Below, piece after piece: positions 48,541 to 60,100 of a stretch of DNA of 64,000 nt (the first letter of the stretch is position 1; each line of letters opens with the position of its first letter). This DNA is from Narthecium ossifragum (lineage: Eukaryota; Streptophyta; Magnoliopsida; Dioscoreales; Nartheciaceae), in NCBI GenBank assembly GCA_963920575.1, contig OY986965.1, forward strand, positions 11,484,290 through 11,548,289. Reading direction: 5' to 3'. The notes beneath the pieces are model-generated. The model did not search any database. It was given only the letters and a program-made list of their open reading frames with translations, and was not told where the DNA came from. The translations under genes were made by a program, and so were the position numbers.

Positions 48541-49355
48541 TGGTTGTGATTGGCCGAGGAGGTTTAGTGCGCCTGTAACTATTCGGTTATCGTGTCGCAG
48601 CCGTCGTAATTAATGATCAACGATTCCCACGATCATTGACACGACCTAAAGCGGTACTAAGTCAGCAAATGACGTCAGATTTGGGTCTTTCGAGCATACA
48701 AAAAGATAATGATGGATGATGGCTAAAAGGGCAAGCCACATCATGAAGTACGAGGAAATGTGCTAAGTGTTCGATAAGTCACATCATTGACATCTTAGTT
48801 TTCACCGATGATTATGCAAAAGACTCCATGCGATTTCCTCGAAAAACAAATGATTCCGAGAAACTCAGCATGGGGGGAATGTACACCAGAAAAATCATTT
48901 TTTTTTCTTGTGCAGTTAAATCGTAGATGGGCATGAAAAAGGAATCGTCTGCAATGGCTTAAGCACACGAAAGAAGAGTACTGGCGAAAATTAGCATATT
49001 TCGCTACAAAAGGGAAGCTCAATGTCAACAATGAAAAGAGAAGTCAGTTAATGTAACTGACTAGCAATTCAACTTCCAGATACGATAGGGAAAAACACCA
49101 ATGGAACCGCTACCAACCGCTTGGGGAATGGAGCAATATAAAAGACCAAGGAATACAACAGTTAAACTCTCTCGCAATCCAGAAACCAGAGCAATAGACT
49201 CTTGTGTCAGTAGGCTTAGCCACTGTTATTTGTATATTAGTTTAGGTCTTTCGTAGGTCCGCCCTGCTCTCTTACGCAGGTCCGTCCTGTACTTTTGTAA
49301 TAGACTTACTTGCGCCTATTTTCCAGTAAGTACCTCATCGGAGGTCGTCTTAGCA
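48541..49355 (+). repeat. LTR-like block, possible solo LTR of another Ty3/gypsy family
   Basis: Begins TGGTTGTGATTGGCC and ends CGTCTTAGCA, flanked by ATTAA at 48,536-48,540 and 49,356-49,360. A TATAAA at 49,138-49,143 is followed by CTCTCTCGCAATCC, resembling an LTR promoter and start region. The TTTACGGAACCGATTTCGGTGCC just beyond could mean the true LTR end lies further right, so boundaries are uncertain. Confidence 0.4.
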
Positions 49356-49659
49356 ATTAATAAAATATTTCATCTTTTTTACGGAACCGATTTCGGTGCC
49401 ATCAGAACAAATCACTTTGTCATTGTTCTAGTGCAAATAACTTATTTTCATTCTATCTCTTTTCACAACCTTAGCACCCTTAGTCGCTTTCGAGGAGGTT
49501 GGAGAGCTCACATCCCTGATCCATCACGATCTGTTTTGTTTGTCGTAAGCATGCATATTTCGCGCGCGAACAATCTATATCAACTTTTCATCTCAGTTGA
49601 AGTTTGATTTCATCCACATGTACTTTGTTAATTGTCTATTAACTTTGCCAAGGAGATAC

Positions 49660-50148
49660 TCATGGTAGATAACGGCGGTGGTGCCATAGGTGGATGCCTC
49701 ACACGATCAATCTGGTGACTTCAACGTTGCAATTGGGGTGGTGGCTACCAATGCGACTGGCGTGATGCGATGGGTTTAGGGAGCAAGGGTTTTGGCTGTC
49801 AGTTTTTAGAATTAAACTGCTTGGTGTTTGTCGGCCCCCGGAGAGGAATGAAAGAAGGGTCATTATAGAGTCCGATGCAAAAGAGGTTGTTGATGTCCTC
49901 ACTGGAAAGAGCATATGGCCAAGGAAGGAGGAGCTCACCAAGACTGTTTGGAGGCTGTTTATGGACTTCAAATCTGATGTAGTTCTCCACATCCCCCGGT
50001 TTGCTAATGGTAAAGCGGACCGGCGAGCTAAATGATGTCATCTAGCCGACACCGGTTTTGTGTGGCAGGCAGAGGAGGGGCTTGGGGCTCTTAATCATGT
50101 CCTGTAAATAATTGTATAGCTTCGGCTCAACTGATTAAAAAAAAAAAA
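49660..50148 (+). mobile_element. 5'-truncated L1-type LINE, RNase H domain and A-tail
   Basis: Plus-strand coding of an RNase H C-terminal part: RRVIIESDAKEVVDVLTGKS, then VWRLFMDFKSDVVLHIPRFA and NGKADRRAK. It ends with AGCTTCGGCTCAACTGATT and a 12-A run (50,137-50,148). The tail sequence matches that of the larger LINE at 57.1 kb. The left end is not sharply defined. No target duplication was identified. Confidence 0.8.
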
Positions 50149-51210
50149 ACCAAGTCACAAGGCCAATCCAATAGATAATGCCAAATCATTATACAAGCAT
50201 GGAAGATGGTTCTACTACTGCGTAACCTGTGGCATGCCACAGTAGGATAGTAAACATGTCTACATAGCAACTTGGATACGTAAGAACTTATGGATTTTAA
50301 GATAGCTACGAAAGCTTCAGTTGTTGATCTACTATTTAAGATCCGGAGAATTTACCAAAACCCAATCAACAATCTGGTTGATATCAGCGCACATGCAAAG
50401 ATAAGGTTACATTGCCAGCAGAAAGAAGGATTCAAGAGTCCGGGCATCGCCCTCAGTTTCTGGTGGTAAGTTTTTGATGCAGAAATCTCCAAAAATCGTC
50501 TCGTTACAGGTACACTGTACGGCAAATCCTACTACAATTCCTGAAAGGTTCACCCTCGAACAGGGTAAGAACACAATCAGATCAAAAGGTTGACCATCTG
50601 TTCCTCTGATTGTGTCGGCTCGTGTAACATCTTTGATTAGTATCAGGACTATACGCACCAAGACAAGCCTTTAGCACTCACATCATGGCAAAACTGATAA
50701 GAAGCAAACTAGTGGAGTGCCACCTTCCCCTTCAGCATTTGGAACCCTCAACACTGCCAAATGATAAGAAAGGAAAAACACAGGGGCATAAAGATTAGGC
50801 CAAAGAATTTCACTAGGATATGATATGTTAAAATCTAGAGTCTCGATTATCACTAATGTTTCAAGTAGCAGAGCAAAGAAAGAGCAAGCGGAGGAAAAAA
50901 AAGGAATTATAAATAACAGGATGGAAGGAGGGTGGCTTAAACCAAAGAAGCAACAAGAACACAAAATTCAAATCAGACAGAGAATAAGAAATAACATTAT
51001 GAATACTTTACATGAAAAACCATACTGAGATGTCTCAATGCAGGAAGTCAAATGAATGGAGAGACCTCAAAAACCTACTTAGCATAGGCAAACCAGAAAA
51101 TCATAGAAAACGGCTTTAGCAAATAATAGACTTCCACACTCAGGATCATTGTGAGAAAAATCGGAGATAGTTTTGGCCTAATATGGTCAGGGTTACCTCT
51201 TTTTAATGTG
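50149..51210. other. 3' flank of the methyltransferase gene
   Basis: About 1.06 kb without a recognised gene. A minus-strand ORF of 84 codons (50,407-50,661) has no recognisable domain and no splice context, and could be part of the 3' untranslated region. Confidence 0.45.
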
Positions 51211-54200
51211 CTATTTCTGAAAGAGAAAAATCGGCCTGTTGAACCCGGTGACGCTACCAGATAAACTCTCTGTAACATTCTCTGCTGACCTGAATCCAAC
51301 CTACAATTGGCAAACTCATCAAGAAATAAATTAATCCTTAGTTGTATATGGCACATCATTCTCAAAAATAGGGTGTGTGATTAGATTTCACCTTATCCAG
51401 AAGAATTTCCCGAAATAAATGAGGATATAGGAGAATAGTTTTAAAATTCACTCTTGTAGTCTGCAAACAATCAGAATTTGGTGCCTCAGCCAACCTAATA
51501 TCCAAAAATAACCATAGCGATAACTTAAATACGAAGATTAAGCAACACATCAGCAGAATGAAGGTATGTATTACCTCTGACACCCTTCGATTATTTTCAT
51601 ATGATGACCAAGGCTGAGGTTCCAACAGGAGAATACCACCCTGATAAAGGAAAGTGAACAACTTAAATGCATGTTATTTAAATGTACATACAATCCTACC
51701 ATGCGTTTGTGAACAATGTCATAAATCTCCAGAAGCTATAGAAAATAGTCTGCTTAATACCGGCCGTAGAAGTCTCCATATCTTCACAAACAGGGTAATC
51801 AGTCCCTCATCTCCCCAGTTCAGTTGGATCCACTTTGTTAGACTCAAGCTGCAAAAAAGGAAAAAAACCAACAGTGTGCAACAAAATAAGGCATTTATCC
51901 GCCAAGAAAAAAAGACTCTAGTGGCAAGAGCGCATATGGTGGTAGCTTTGGGACTGCAACCTGCTTAAACATGTCCATGACATTAACTTCAGAAATTAAT
52001 AGAGATGTAACATAAGATATGTCAAGAATCTGATAATTGCAGTGACTTTGCAGAGAGGCTTAGGACTGACAAGTTGAAGGTGAAATCTGGGGATAATCAG
52101 AGGAGATAATATAAAAGCATGTTGAGCAAAGTAGAAACGAGATTAAGTGAGAAGAAGAGTTTGCGTTTTGGGCCAAGCATAAAGGACAAGATGAGGAAGG
52201 ACTAAGATGAACGGCAGTTATAGTGAAGATCATTAAAAAAGGGGACTGCAACAACAGCAGATGTGGCCCTTAATAATGAGTGATATGCAAATAGAGCAAA
52301 AAGGATTTAACTGAGCAACACCAGATATCAGTGAGAATTAATGGCTGCTGTGCAATGCCAGCCACACAATGTTAGAGGAGTGAGAATTAATGGCTGCTGT
52401 GCAATGCCACCCACACAATGTTAGAGGACCTACCAGATTGGCGAACAATTCTAACCACCCAAGCTAAGACAAAAAGTTACTGCTATCTTATGGCGATAGG
52501 TACTTCGAATGGTTTAGTACTTACCAAAGAACCGTATCATACTTCTCTGAGCAACCATGCATACTCTGAACAAAATTTTCTTTGTGAAATGAGACTCGTT
52601 TGAAAAGATAGCCTTCTTTAGTAGATGAAGCATCAGTGATAGATGTACATGCACCATCGTCTGAGGCAAGAGAGGTTTGATGATCAAACATTTCTCTGCC
52701 ATTTGAAGTCACTGTATCAGAAGCTTTCCTGGATCTACTTTCAGCTTGTTCCTTTCTAGCCATCTTACGCAAATTGAAATTTGCAGTTTCAACCAGAACT
52801 GGAAGAAGAAACACTAACATGAATACAACTAAAGATATCGATGGAGTAACAACCGCTGTGGTAGAATCTTCCCAGATGCTTGAACTCAATATCATCTTTT
52901 ATACAACAAGATTACAAGTATCCACAAAATTGAACATAATCATAACCAAGGAATGAGCAATAAAACATCCTGAGGAAAACATGCGTCACATTGTACTATA
53001 TTGAGACAATCAACATGAACACATTTGATATGTATGTCAAGCACGCTTAAATCATCATGTGAACTAGAGTTTAACTAGCTTATTTCTATTCAATGTTGGA
53101 CAAAAAGAAAACTAGAACTAATGCTTATTCACAGTCACATTTATCAATGGTATAAGTTGTGTATGTATGAAGAACCTTTATGTCAAGTAATGAACTTCAC
53201 CAAACAAATATAAGATAGCACAGTCCAGATGAAATCACACATAGTTGAAGTGGGTTTGATATGTAAAAAATCTAGACCACTCCAGGATGTAGCATAAACT
53301 TAAAAAGTAACCACAAAAGTAAACGTGGCAGTCACAACAAAAAGAACACACCACTGAAGTCCAATTAATTGGGTGTTATTCTACCTATATGTTTATTCAC
53401 GAAAGTCTAATGGGGACTTTCTCAGAGAATATTACTGTCAAATGTAACCGGTGCTTCAAGTTACCAAGAAATGTCCTCCCATAAATTTCTTTGGAAATCA
53501 TGATTCAAACTTATCTCTTGAACATAGGATAGATTCATAGACCCTTAGAAAACAATGATGGTGCACAAGCCATCTAGAGGAGAGAAAATAAACGAAGATT
53601 TATGCAGCACACCAGAAAAGAAGTATGTGAAAAATTGCAATAAGTGACAACAGAACACATATAAAACGCACTACACACGGTAGGAGAAAACTTCCGTTCC
53701 AAAAACTTGCCATTACTTCACCTGAATTATATCAACAATACAACAACATCATTCTAAAAGGAATGATATTTTGGAGAATACTTTCAGAAGTGCAAGTGTT
53801 GTACACGAACCAGAAATATAAGTCAGAAACATTCTCTTATCTTTTTTTGTGTCCACGACATATAGCCACGACTATGTTGATGTACTATAGATATGCAGTC
53901 ATATAAAACGCATAGCTTTAATTATATATGGATGTGCAACAAAAACCCTACCAGCAAACAAACTTAATAAACTGCTTTAAGTTATATGAAAAGAAGAATG
54001 AGGTATCTCACCTGCATCTATATCTATCCCAAGAATGCTTCGGCAGGAAAACTTCTTAGCTGCATAAATTAGAAGTAGAGATATGATGTGAGAGGAAAGA
54101 AACTGATACTCGTTTCTTCAACATAGAAATCCACTTGACAAGACTCCTACAAATACGTGACAAAGCATTGGCCAGAGTTTAAACCTCAACCAAGTCCATA

Positions 54201-55256
54201 TCTTTTAGACAACAAAAATTTCAAAAGGATAGAAAGAAAAAGAAGTGAACATATAAATACAACAGATATTCGATCCAAGTATAACCAAGGGACGAAAGCT
54301 ATTAATTTCAGCTAGAATTATCAGACACTATTTGATCATCAAATATGCTGATCTCCAAAGTTGCTCTTTCCTCCTGAACGAATTTGCTTGGAACAAACTC
54401 AAATTCTAACATAAAAACTATACAAAATAAGGCACGCATTGAGGTGGTCAAAAAGAACACATCAGAATATTCTGCCGATTAAAAGTTGATAGCGATGGTA
54501 TCTGAAATCAAAAACAGATGATGAGGGATGATATATATGTGGAAAACAGATGACAGGGAAGTCAGCAACCTGCCAACCATACCTCCAAGCTGACCAGTTG
54601 GTGGTAGAAGAAGATGAAGTAGTTTAACTAATGATGTAATATCAGCTTAGACAAAAAGCTATAAGGTAATTGAAGCAGTCATGTAATGTTGTCACTCCGC
54701 ATCAAAGCCATGAAAGAGAACCAATACCAAATTTTTGTGAACGCAGGCTATCACCTACAAAGAACTAACTACCTATGCTGATGGTTATAAATCCCTGGTT
54801 GCACCCAATGTCAAGGCAATCCTTGCCCTCAAACCATTTCTCCTTCAACACATCAAGTCGAGGATCTTCAGTCAAAGTATGATCAACCTGCATAGACATA
54901 AAGATTTCATTTTCGTAAGATAAATAAGAATGTGTAAGATTACAATTTGTAAATAAAACCAGAAAATCTCATTGAGAAGAACCACAAAAGCTGAGGATTG
55001 CACCAAATATATAAAGAACAAGATCTTTTTATAGATTTAAAGAAAATAAAAAATAATATGCTTGAAAAATCCAAGAGAGACTATTCAGAAGCACCGATGC
55101 TATCTATCATGAGACAGAGAGACCTTCTTATAGATTTAAAGAAAGAGAGAGAGATGGAATAACCCGATAGCCGTAGTAGTGGCGGTAGTTGCCGTAGATG
55201 CACGCCTCCTTCTTCTTGCGTCCCTTCTTCTCCTCCACCTCCTCTACCGCTGCCAT
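51211..55256 (-). CDS. BIN3/MePCE-type RNA methyltransferase (At5g51130-like), complete, 8 exons, 280 aa
   Basis: S-adenosylmethionine-dependent methyltransferase of the Bin3 family. The animal members methylate the 5' gamma-phosphate of 7SK or similar RNAs; the plant role is less clear. Exons (minus): 55164-55256, 54773-54887, 54012-54059, 52525-52798, 51761-51848, 51575-51640, 51392-51460, 51211-51300. All introns are GT-AG and the total is 843 nt including TAG. Start [18 protein letters not shown], then [11 protein letters not shown]. Motif I is [13 protein letters not shown] (exon 2), followed by SILGIDIDA (exon 3). A long polar exon 4 ends [10 protein letters not shown]...YDTVLC. Then [34 protein letters not shown], and the end [15 protein letters not shown]. 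The exon series has no lesion. A Pack-MULE lies 118 bp upstream of the ATG. Confidence 0.95.
52331..52428. repeat. Two-copy 49-bp tandem duplication in methyltransferase intron 4
   Basis: GTGAGAATTAATGGCTGCTG... at 52,331 repeats exactly in phase at 52,380 with one substitution (CCAGCC to CCACCC). It is intronic (51,849-52,524). Confidence 0.9.
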
Positions 55257-55374
55257 GGCTCTCTCGCTTTCCCTCTCTCTCCCTCTGTAGAAAGCGCTCC
55301 CCAAAACCCTCTCCAAGCTTTCTCGGCGTAGTGGCGCGGGCGAATGGGGCACAAGAGAAGCCCATTTATGATAA

Positions 55375-55611
55375 GGCCAAATAACACTTTGGTACCTGTA
55401 GTTTTCAGGATTTGCAGTTTAGTACCATTATCTTTCAAAATCACATAAAAGTACCCCTAACTTTCAAAACTATACAGTTTAGTGCCACCACCCTAACGTC
55501 CGTTACTAATTCGACGGTAAGCCAAGTCACTGTGTTTAATTTCATCAATTTTGACTTTTGTTTTCTATTTTGACTGGTTTTAGAGAGAGAGAGACGGAGC
55601 GGGAGAGAGCG
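55375..55611 (+). repeat. Left terminal inverted repeat of the Pack-MULE
   Basis: Begins GGCCAAATAACAC and ends in a GAGAGAGAGACGGAGCGGGAG tract. It pairs with 56,815-57,051 in inverse orientation with few mismatches. Confidence 0.9.
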
Positions 55612-55705
55612 AGGCTCTCATCGTCGGACTCCGTCGGGGACGAGGGAGGCGAGGTCGTCGGACGTCGTCAAGTGGCTGGCATTGGCTAGGAGGGTCACAT
55701 GGCCA

Positions 55706-56000
55706 GGTATAAGGAACTCCGGTCACCGGAATTCACGAGTCACCGTACAAGAAGCTTCCGACGGTGAAGTTTCCGGCTTCCTCTGTGCTTGTGATCACAT
55801 GGTATCCTGGCCATGTGACCCTCCTAGCAGTGTCTGTCTCCGACACTGGTATTCATGTGCTCTCCATTGTACAAAGTACTCAAGGCGAGGCTCCCGCTCC
55901 ACTCCAGCCAGCCGGCCGGATCAATCGAGCTATCTAAGCTCGTCTTCATGAACACCGTCCTCGAGTGCTGCTTCCACGGGCGGCCCAAGTATGACTTCAC
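55706..56000 (-). pseudogene. Captured pectinesterase C-terminal fragment
   Basis: Minus strand from 56,000: SYLGRPWKQHSRTVFMKT, then DPAGWLEWSGSLALSTLYNG and EHMNTSVG. These are the C-terminal hallmark motifs of pectin methylesterases (LGRPW, GW.EW, YGEY.N.G). After a frame change near 55,830 it continues RRVTWPGYHVIT, NFTVGSFLYGDS, a TGA where Trp is expected, then IPVTGVPYT, the usual C-terminus. About the last 100 residues of a ~350-550-residue enzyme are present, without the signal peptide or the QDTL catalytic region. A non-functional capture. Confidence 0.85.
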
Positions 56001-56059
56001 GGAGCTGACATGGGAAGTGAGAGAGAGAGAGAGATACGGGAGGGAGAGAGAGAGCACCC

Positions 56060-56290
56060 GCCGCCGGCGCCGCCGGTGCCGTAGATCCCCTCGCAGAGGT
56101 CGACGATCTCTGTGGGGAAGCACGGATCCATCCCGGCGAACCAAGCGTTCACCAGACGGTTGGTGGCCAGCTCGGTGAGCTCATGCCCCATGAGGCTGAC
56201 CATCGCGTCCACTCCGAGGTCGCCGTTGGGAGGACGGCCATGCACACAGGGACGTTGAGCACTGGGGCAACGTAGACACTGACCTCTCCA
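56060..56290 (-). pseudogene. Captured EXORDIUM-like fragment, copy 1
   Basis: Minus strand: a CAWP-like segment, then PPNGDLGVDAMVSLMGHELT, ELATNRLVNAWFAGMDPCFP and TEIVDLCEGIYGTGG. This matches the C-terminal half of EXORDIUM/PHI-1-like secreted proteins (PNGD.GVDGM, HE..E...NP.VNAW, DLCEG.YGTGGGG). A frame change near 56,245 separates the CAWP part. It is a fragment without start or stop. Confidence 0.82.
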
Positions 56291-56676
56291 TCCCTCGGTG
56301 CTTCACCCTAGGCCCGCCATTGAAGCTCCCCGGGCTGCTTGAGCTCCTCTCTAGCCCATGGAACACCACCTTCCCAGAGGAATTCATCCTCAGACTATCG
56401 ATAAACGTCGCACGTGGAGGTGCCGGCGCCGCCTCCGCCTCCGCCCGCCTCATTGGGCTCCTACTGGACCTCCTAGCAGCAGCATCCTCCGTCGGACGCA
56501 GCCGGGCCAGTGGAACCCTAGGCGGGTGATGGCTAAGAGAGAGCGGAACATGGCAGACATTCCCGGGCTTCTCCGCGTCCAGCGAAAGTCGGGGAAGGTC
56601 CTCGTGATCCGGTCCCGATAAGGACGAGGATGAGAGTGAGAGCCGCGAGGACGTGCATGAAGGGCGAGCACGGACG

Positions 56677-56805
56677 GATCCGTGCTTCCCCGCGGAGATC
56701 GCCGACCTTTACGAGGGGATCTACGGCACCGGCGGCGGCGGCGCTTACGCTGGGCAGCTCGCTGTCGACGGACGCGACGGCGCCGCCTACAACCTCCACG
56801 GCGTC
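56677..56805 (+). pseudogene. Captured EXORDIUM-like fragment, copy 2 (opposite strand)
   Basis: Plus strand: DPCFPAEIADLYEGIYGTGG, GGAYAGQLAVDGRDGAAYNL, HGV. It overlaps the region covered by copy 1 (DPCFPxEIxDLxEGIYGTGG) but extends further towards the C-terminus and has different substitutions. It is therefore a related, inverted duplicate or a second capture. Confidence 0.8.
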
Positions 56806-56814
56806 GGCGGGTGC

Positions 56815-57051
56815 TCTCTCCCGCTCCGTCTCTCTCTCTCTCTAAAACCAGTCAAAATAGAAAACAAAAGTCAAAATTGATGAAATTAAACACAGTGACT
56901 TGGCTTACCGTCGAATTAGTAACGGACATTAGGGTGGTGGCACTAAACTGTATAGTTTTGAAAGTTAGGGGTACTTTTATGTGATTTTGAAAGATGATGG
57001 TACTAAACTGCAAATTCTGGAAACTACAGAGTACCAAAGTGTTATTTGGCC
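56815..57051 (-). repeat. Right terminal inverted repeat of the Pack-MULE
   Basis: Inverse copy of 55,375-55,611, ending GTGTTATTTGGCC before the TTATGATAA duplication. Confidence 0.9.
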
Positions 57052-57186
57052 TTATGATAATGATATCGTATATTCATGTGACTTGATGGGCCGATCCGCC
57101 AAATTCAGCCCAGAAGCCCATCCGAGACCCGACCCGACTTTTTTTGTTTGATTAGTTGAGCCCTAGGGCTGAGTACAAAACACAAG

Positions 57187-60100
57187 TTACATATGCTCAA
57201 GGACACCTGGGTCATCACCTAGGTTCCAACCAAAACTAGAGCCAGATGCTCGACATGACTTTGCCACCTTGTCTGCACAAGTGTTAGCAGACCTAGGGAT
57301 AGCAACAAAACCAACGGCAGTAAAGACTATAGAGACCGCCCATATCTCTTTGATTAGATGCTCTATCTCAGACGGCCAAGTCCGGTTGCCATTTAGAATT
57401 TCTACCACCCACTTAGAGTCAGACTCTACCATCACCTTCTGCTCTCCATGCTCCAAAGCCCATTGCAGTCCATAAAGAACTACCATGGTTTCAGCTACAA
57501 CAATAGAGCAAGCATCAACCGAATTACCTCTTAACCACCATACAACTCCATCACATCCCTCACACACAACTCCAACCGCTGCAGAACCATGTGACTTTGA
57601 TGCATCCACCCGCACAACTGCCATTTTCGCAGCACAAACCTCTACTACAGTGTTAGACCTCCACAAGAATTGTTTGCCATACTCCTCTGCCTGCCGCAAA
57701 GCCCGACGCGCAACTACTATCGCAGAATCTCCTTGGCCCTCGAAGACGCATGCATTCCGGTTCTTCCATACTAGCCAAATGGCGTATGCCACAAACATCT
57801 TTAATCTTCTGCATCGTTGATCCGACGAAGAGCGCCGCAAGATCACAACGAACTGTGCCACATCCCACGAAGCCCAACTCGGCCAATCTTGCGCAAGAAG
57901 AAACCCAAAGACACTCCGCGCGAAAGAGCACTCAATTAGCACATGATTGATTGTTTCTGGTTCACATCTACAGTGAGGACATTCCCTATCAGCAGATAAG
58001 TAAAGTCTCCACAATGTTTCTCTAACAGGGAGCTTTCCCAACAAAGCTTTCCACACAAACTGCCGCACCCTCGGCCCTACCGGAAGCTGCCATACATTAC
58101 TCCAGACATCACCCCCATCCAACTCACCAATAATTCCCTCAGTACGCAACATGAACAGGTAGGCAGAGGATGCAGAGATAATGCCACCCTTTCCAAAAGC
58201 CCAACAACACTCGTCAAGACCACTACGACTGTTAACACCAACTTGGAGTACCTGTTGCACTAACTCAGGGTGAAAGAAAGAGAGAAGCTTCTCAACATCC
58301 CACCTACCATCAGTCATTAACTCACCCACAAGAGCACCCTCTGTACAACGAACAACATTCACCAGGGAAGGATACATATACAGAGGTACTCCCATCACCC
58401 ATGAATCATGTAGCACATTTAGCTTACTATTCCTGCCTGGATTGCAAGATAAGCCACGCCTCAAAAGGTCAGCCGCATCACACATATACTTCCAATGATA
58501 TGATGCAGTGCTCTTAACCTCTCGCCTGGTAGGTAGAATCTCTTTCCAACCATACTTAGCCTTCATTGTAAGAGACCAAATAGACTGCTTCTGATCCAAT
58601 AGAGTAGCCATCCGTCGCATTTTCAAGGCCTTCTGCCACACACCGAGGTTCCTCAAACCAAGCCCTCTCAACTCTCGTGGTTTACATACATTCTTCCAAG
58701 CCACTATACTGAAGCATGACTTCCTTCCTCCCCATAAGAAATCCCGACAAATTTGCTCCATGCTCTTGATCACACCCACCGGAACCTGTGTAGACATCAT
58801 CACAAAAGCAGGAATAGCCTGAAGCACTGATTTAACCAACACCACCCTCCCGGCCTCTGAGATGCGCCTCCCCTGCCAACCTTGGACTCTATTAGCCATC
58901 TTCTCAAGAAAAGGAGAAAAATCGGCTACCTTTAGTCTAATGTCGCTCAAAGGAACACCCAAATAAATCCAAGTGCCATCTGCCTCTGTAAGGGACAATA
59001 TGCGACAGATCGAATCTCTCCAATCTCGTTCCACCTTTGGCGAGAACCGCACACTAGACTTCAAAGGGTTCATCTCCAACCCAGAGAGGGCCTTGAAGGC
59101 TAGAAGCTTTTGTTTCAACTTCCTAGCTTCCATACATGTAGCTCAAGTAATAAACAAACAATCATCGGCATAAAGCAAATGCGATAGCCGAAGATCTGTT
59201 CGCTTAAAGTAAATGCCCTCCATCCTAGATGACGGTGCCTTCAAAATCCGTGAGAGAACCTCTTGTACCACTACAAAAAGATAGGGTGAAAGAGGATCAC
59301 CTTGACGAATGCCACAACGTGATTCCACCCTTCCATGTAGACGACCATTCATAATGAAAGAAAATCTCGGGCCTCTGACACATGCCATAACCCACCGGAT
59401 CCATTGGCAAGGAAAATTCATGGCATATAACACCCTTTCCAAAAAGCTCCAATCCACCTTGTCATATGCAGATCGAAGATCCACCTTTAAAACCATTAAG
59501 CCTTTGGTCTTAGGTGCATTCTTCAAAGAGTGCATCACCTCCTTTGTCACGTTAATATTATCGTGGATACACCTGCTAGGAACATAAGCAGACTGTTCCG
59601 AGCCAATAATTCCATCAAGCACCAACTGCATCCTACGAGTGAGGATGGTAGTAACCACCTTGTACCCCACATTGCACAAGCTAATTGGTCTAAAATCCTT
59701 GACCCTCTTCGGAAACTTACACTTGGGTATGAAAGACACAAATGTCTCATTCCAACTAGGAGGCAAATTAGAGGAGAGAAAGAAGTGTTGAACAACATCC
59801 ACGAAGCTCGGCCCAATAAGCTCCCAAAACGTAACAAAAAACTCTACTAGAATTCCATCCGGTTCTGCACATTTGTTATGGCCATAGAAAAAACGACCTG
59901 CTTAATCTCCTCCTCACTGACCTCCTCTGTTAACAATCCATGAAGTTCATCATCAACTCTGGGCAGTAAAGGTAAGTCCTGCCAGTCCGTCGAGCCACTG
60001 TTGGCCCAAAGCTTATCATAGTATTCTACAAAAGCCTTGCCAATCTCCTTTTGTGATTCCAGCTCCTGCCCACAATCTGAAATTAACTCAACCACCTTAG

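Larger units (their letters stand above)
55375..57051. mobile_element. Pack-MULE (Mutator-like element carrying gene fragments)
   Basis: Long terminal inverted repeats (55,375-55,611 and 56,815-57,051, ~237 bp) starting GGCCAAATAACACTTTGGTA. Exact 9-bp target duplications TTATGATAA flank it at 55,366-55,374 and 57,052-57,060. A 9-bp duplication with long inverted repeats is diagnostic of Mutator-like elements. The 1.2-kb interior is GC-rich, unlike the flanks, and consists of pieces of at least two host genes, with no transposase. It depends on an autonomous MULE elsewhere. Confidence 0.92.

Noticed and set aside
50407..50661. 84-codon minus-strand ORF downstream of the methyltransferase
   Set aside because: No recognisable domain, no splice context, and it could be untranslated sequence; not called as a gene.
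57269..59850. Several plus-strand ORFs over the LINE
   Set aside because: They are antisense shadows of the ORF2 coding frame, which has clear RT and RNase H motifs.
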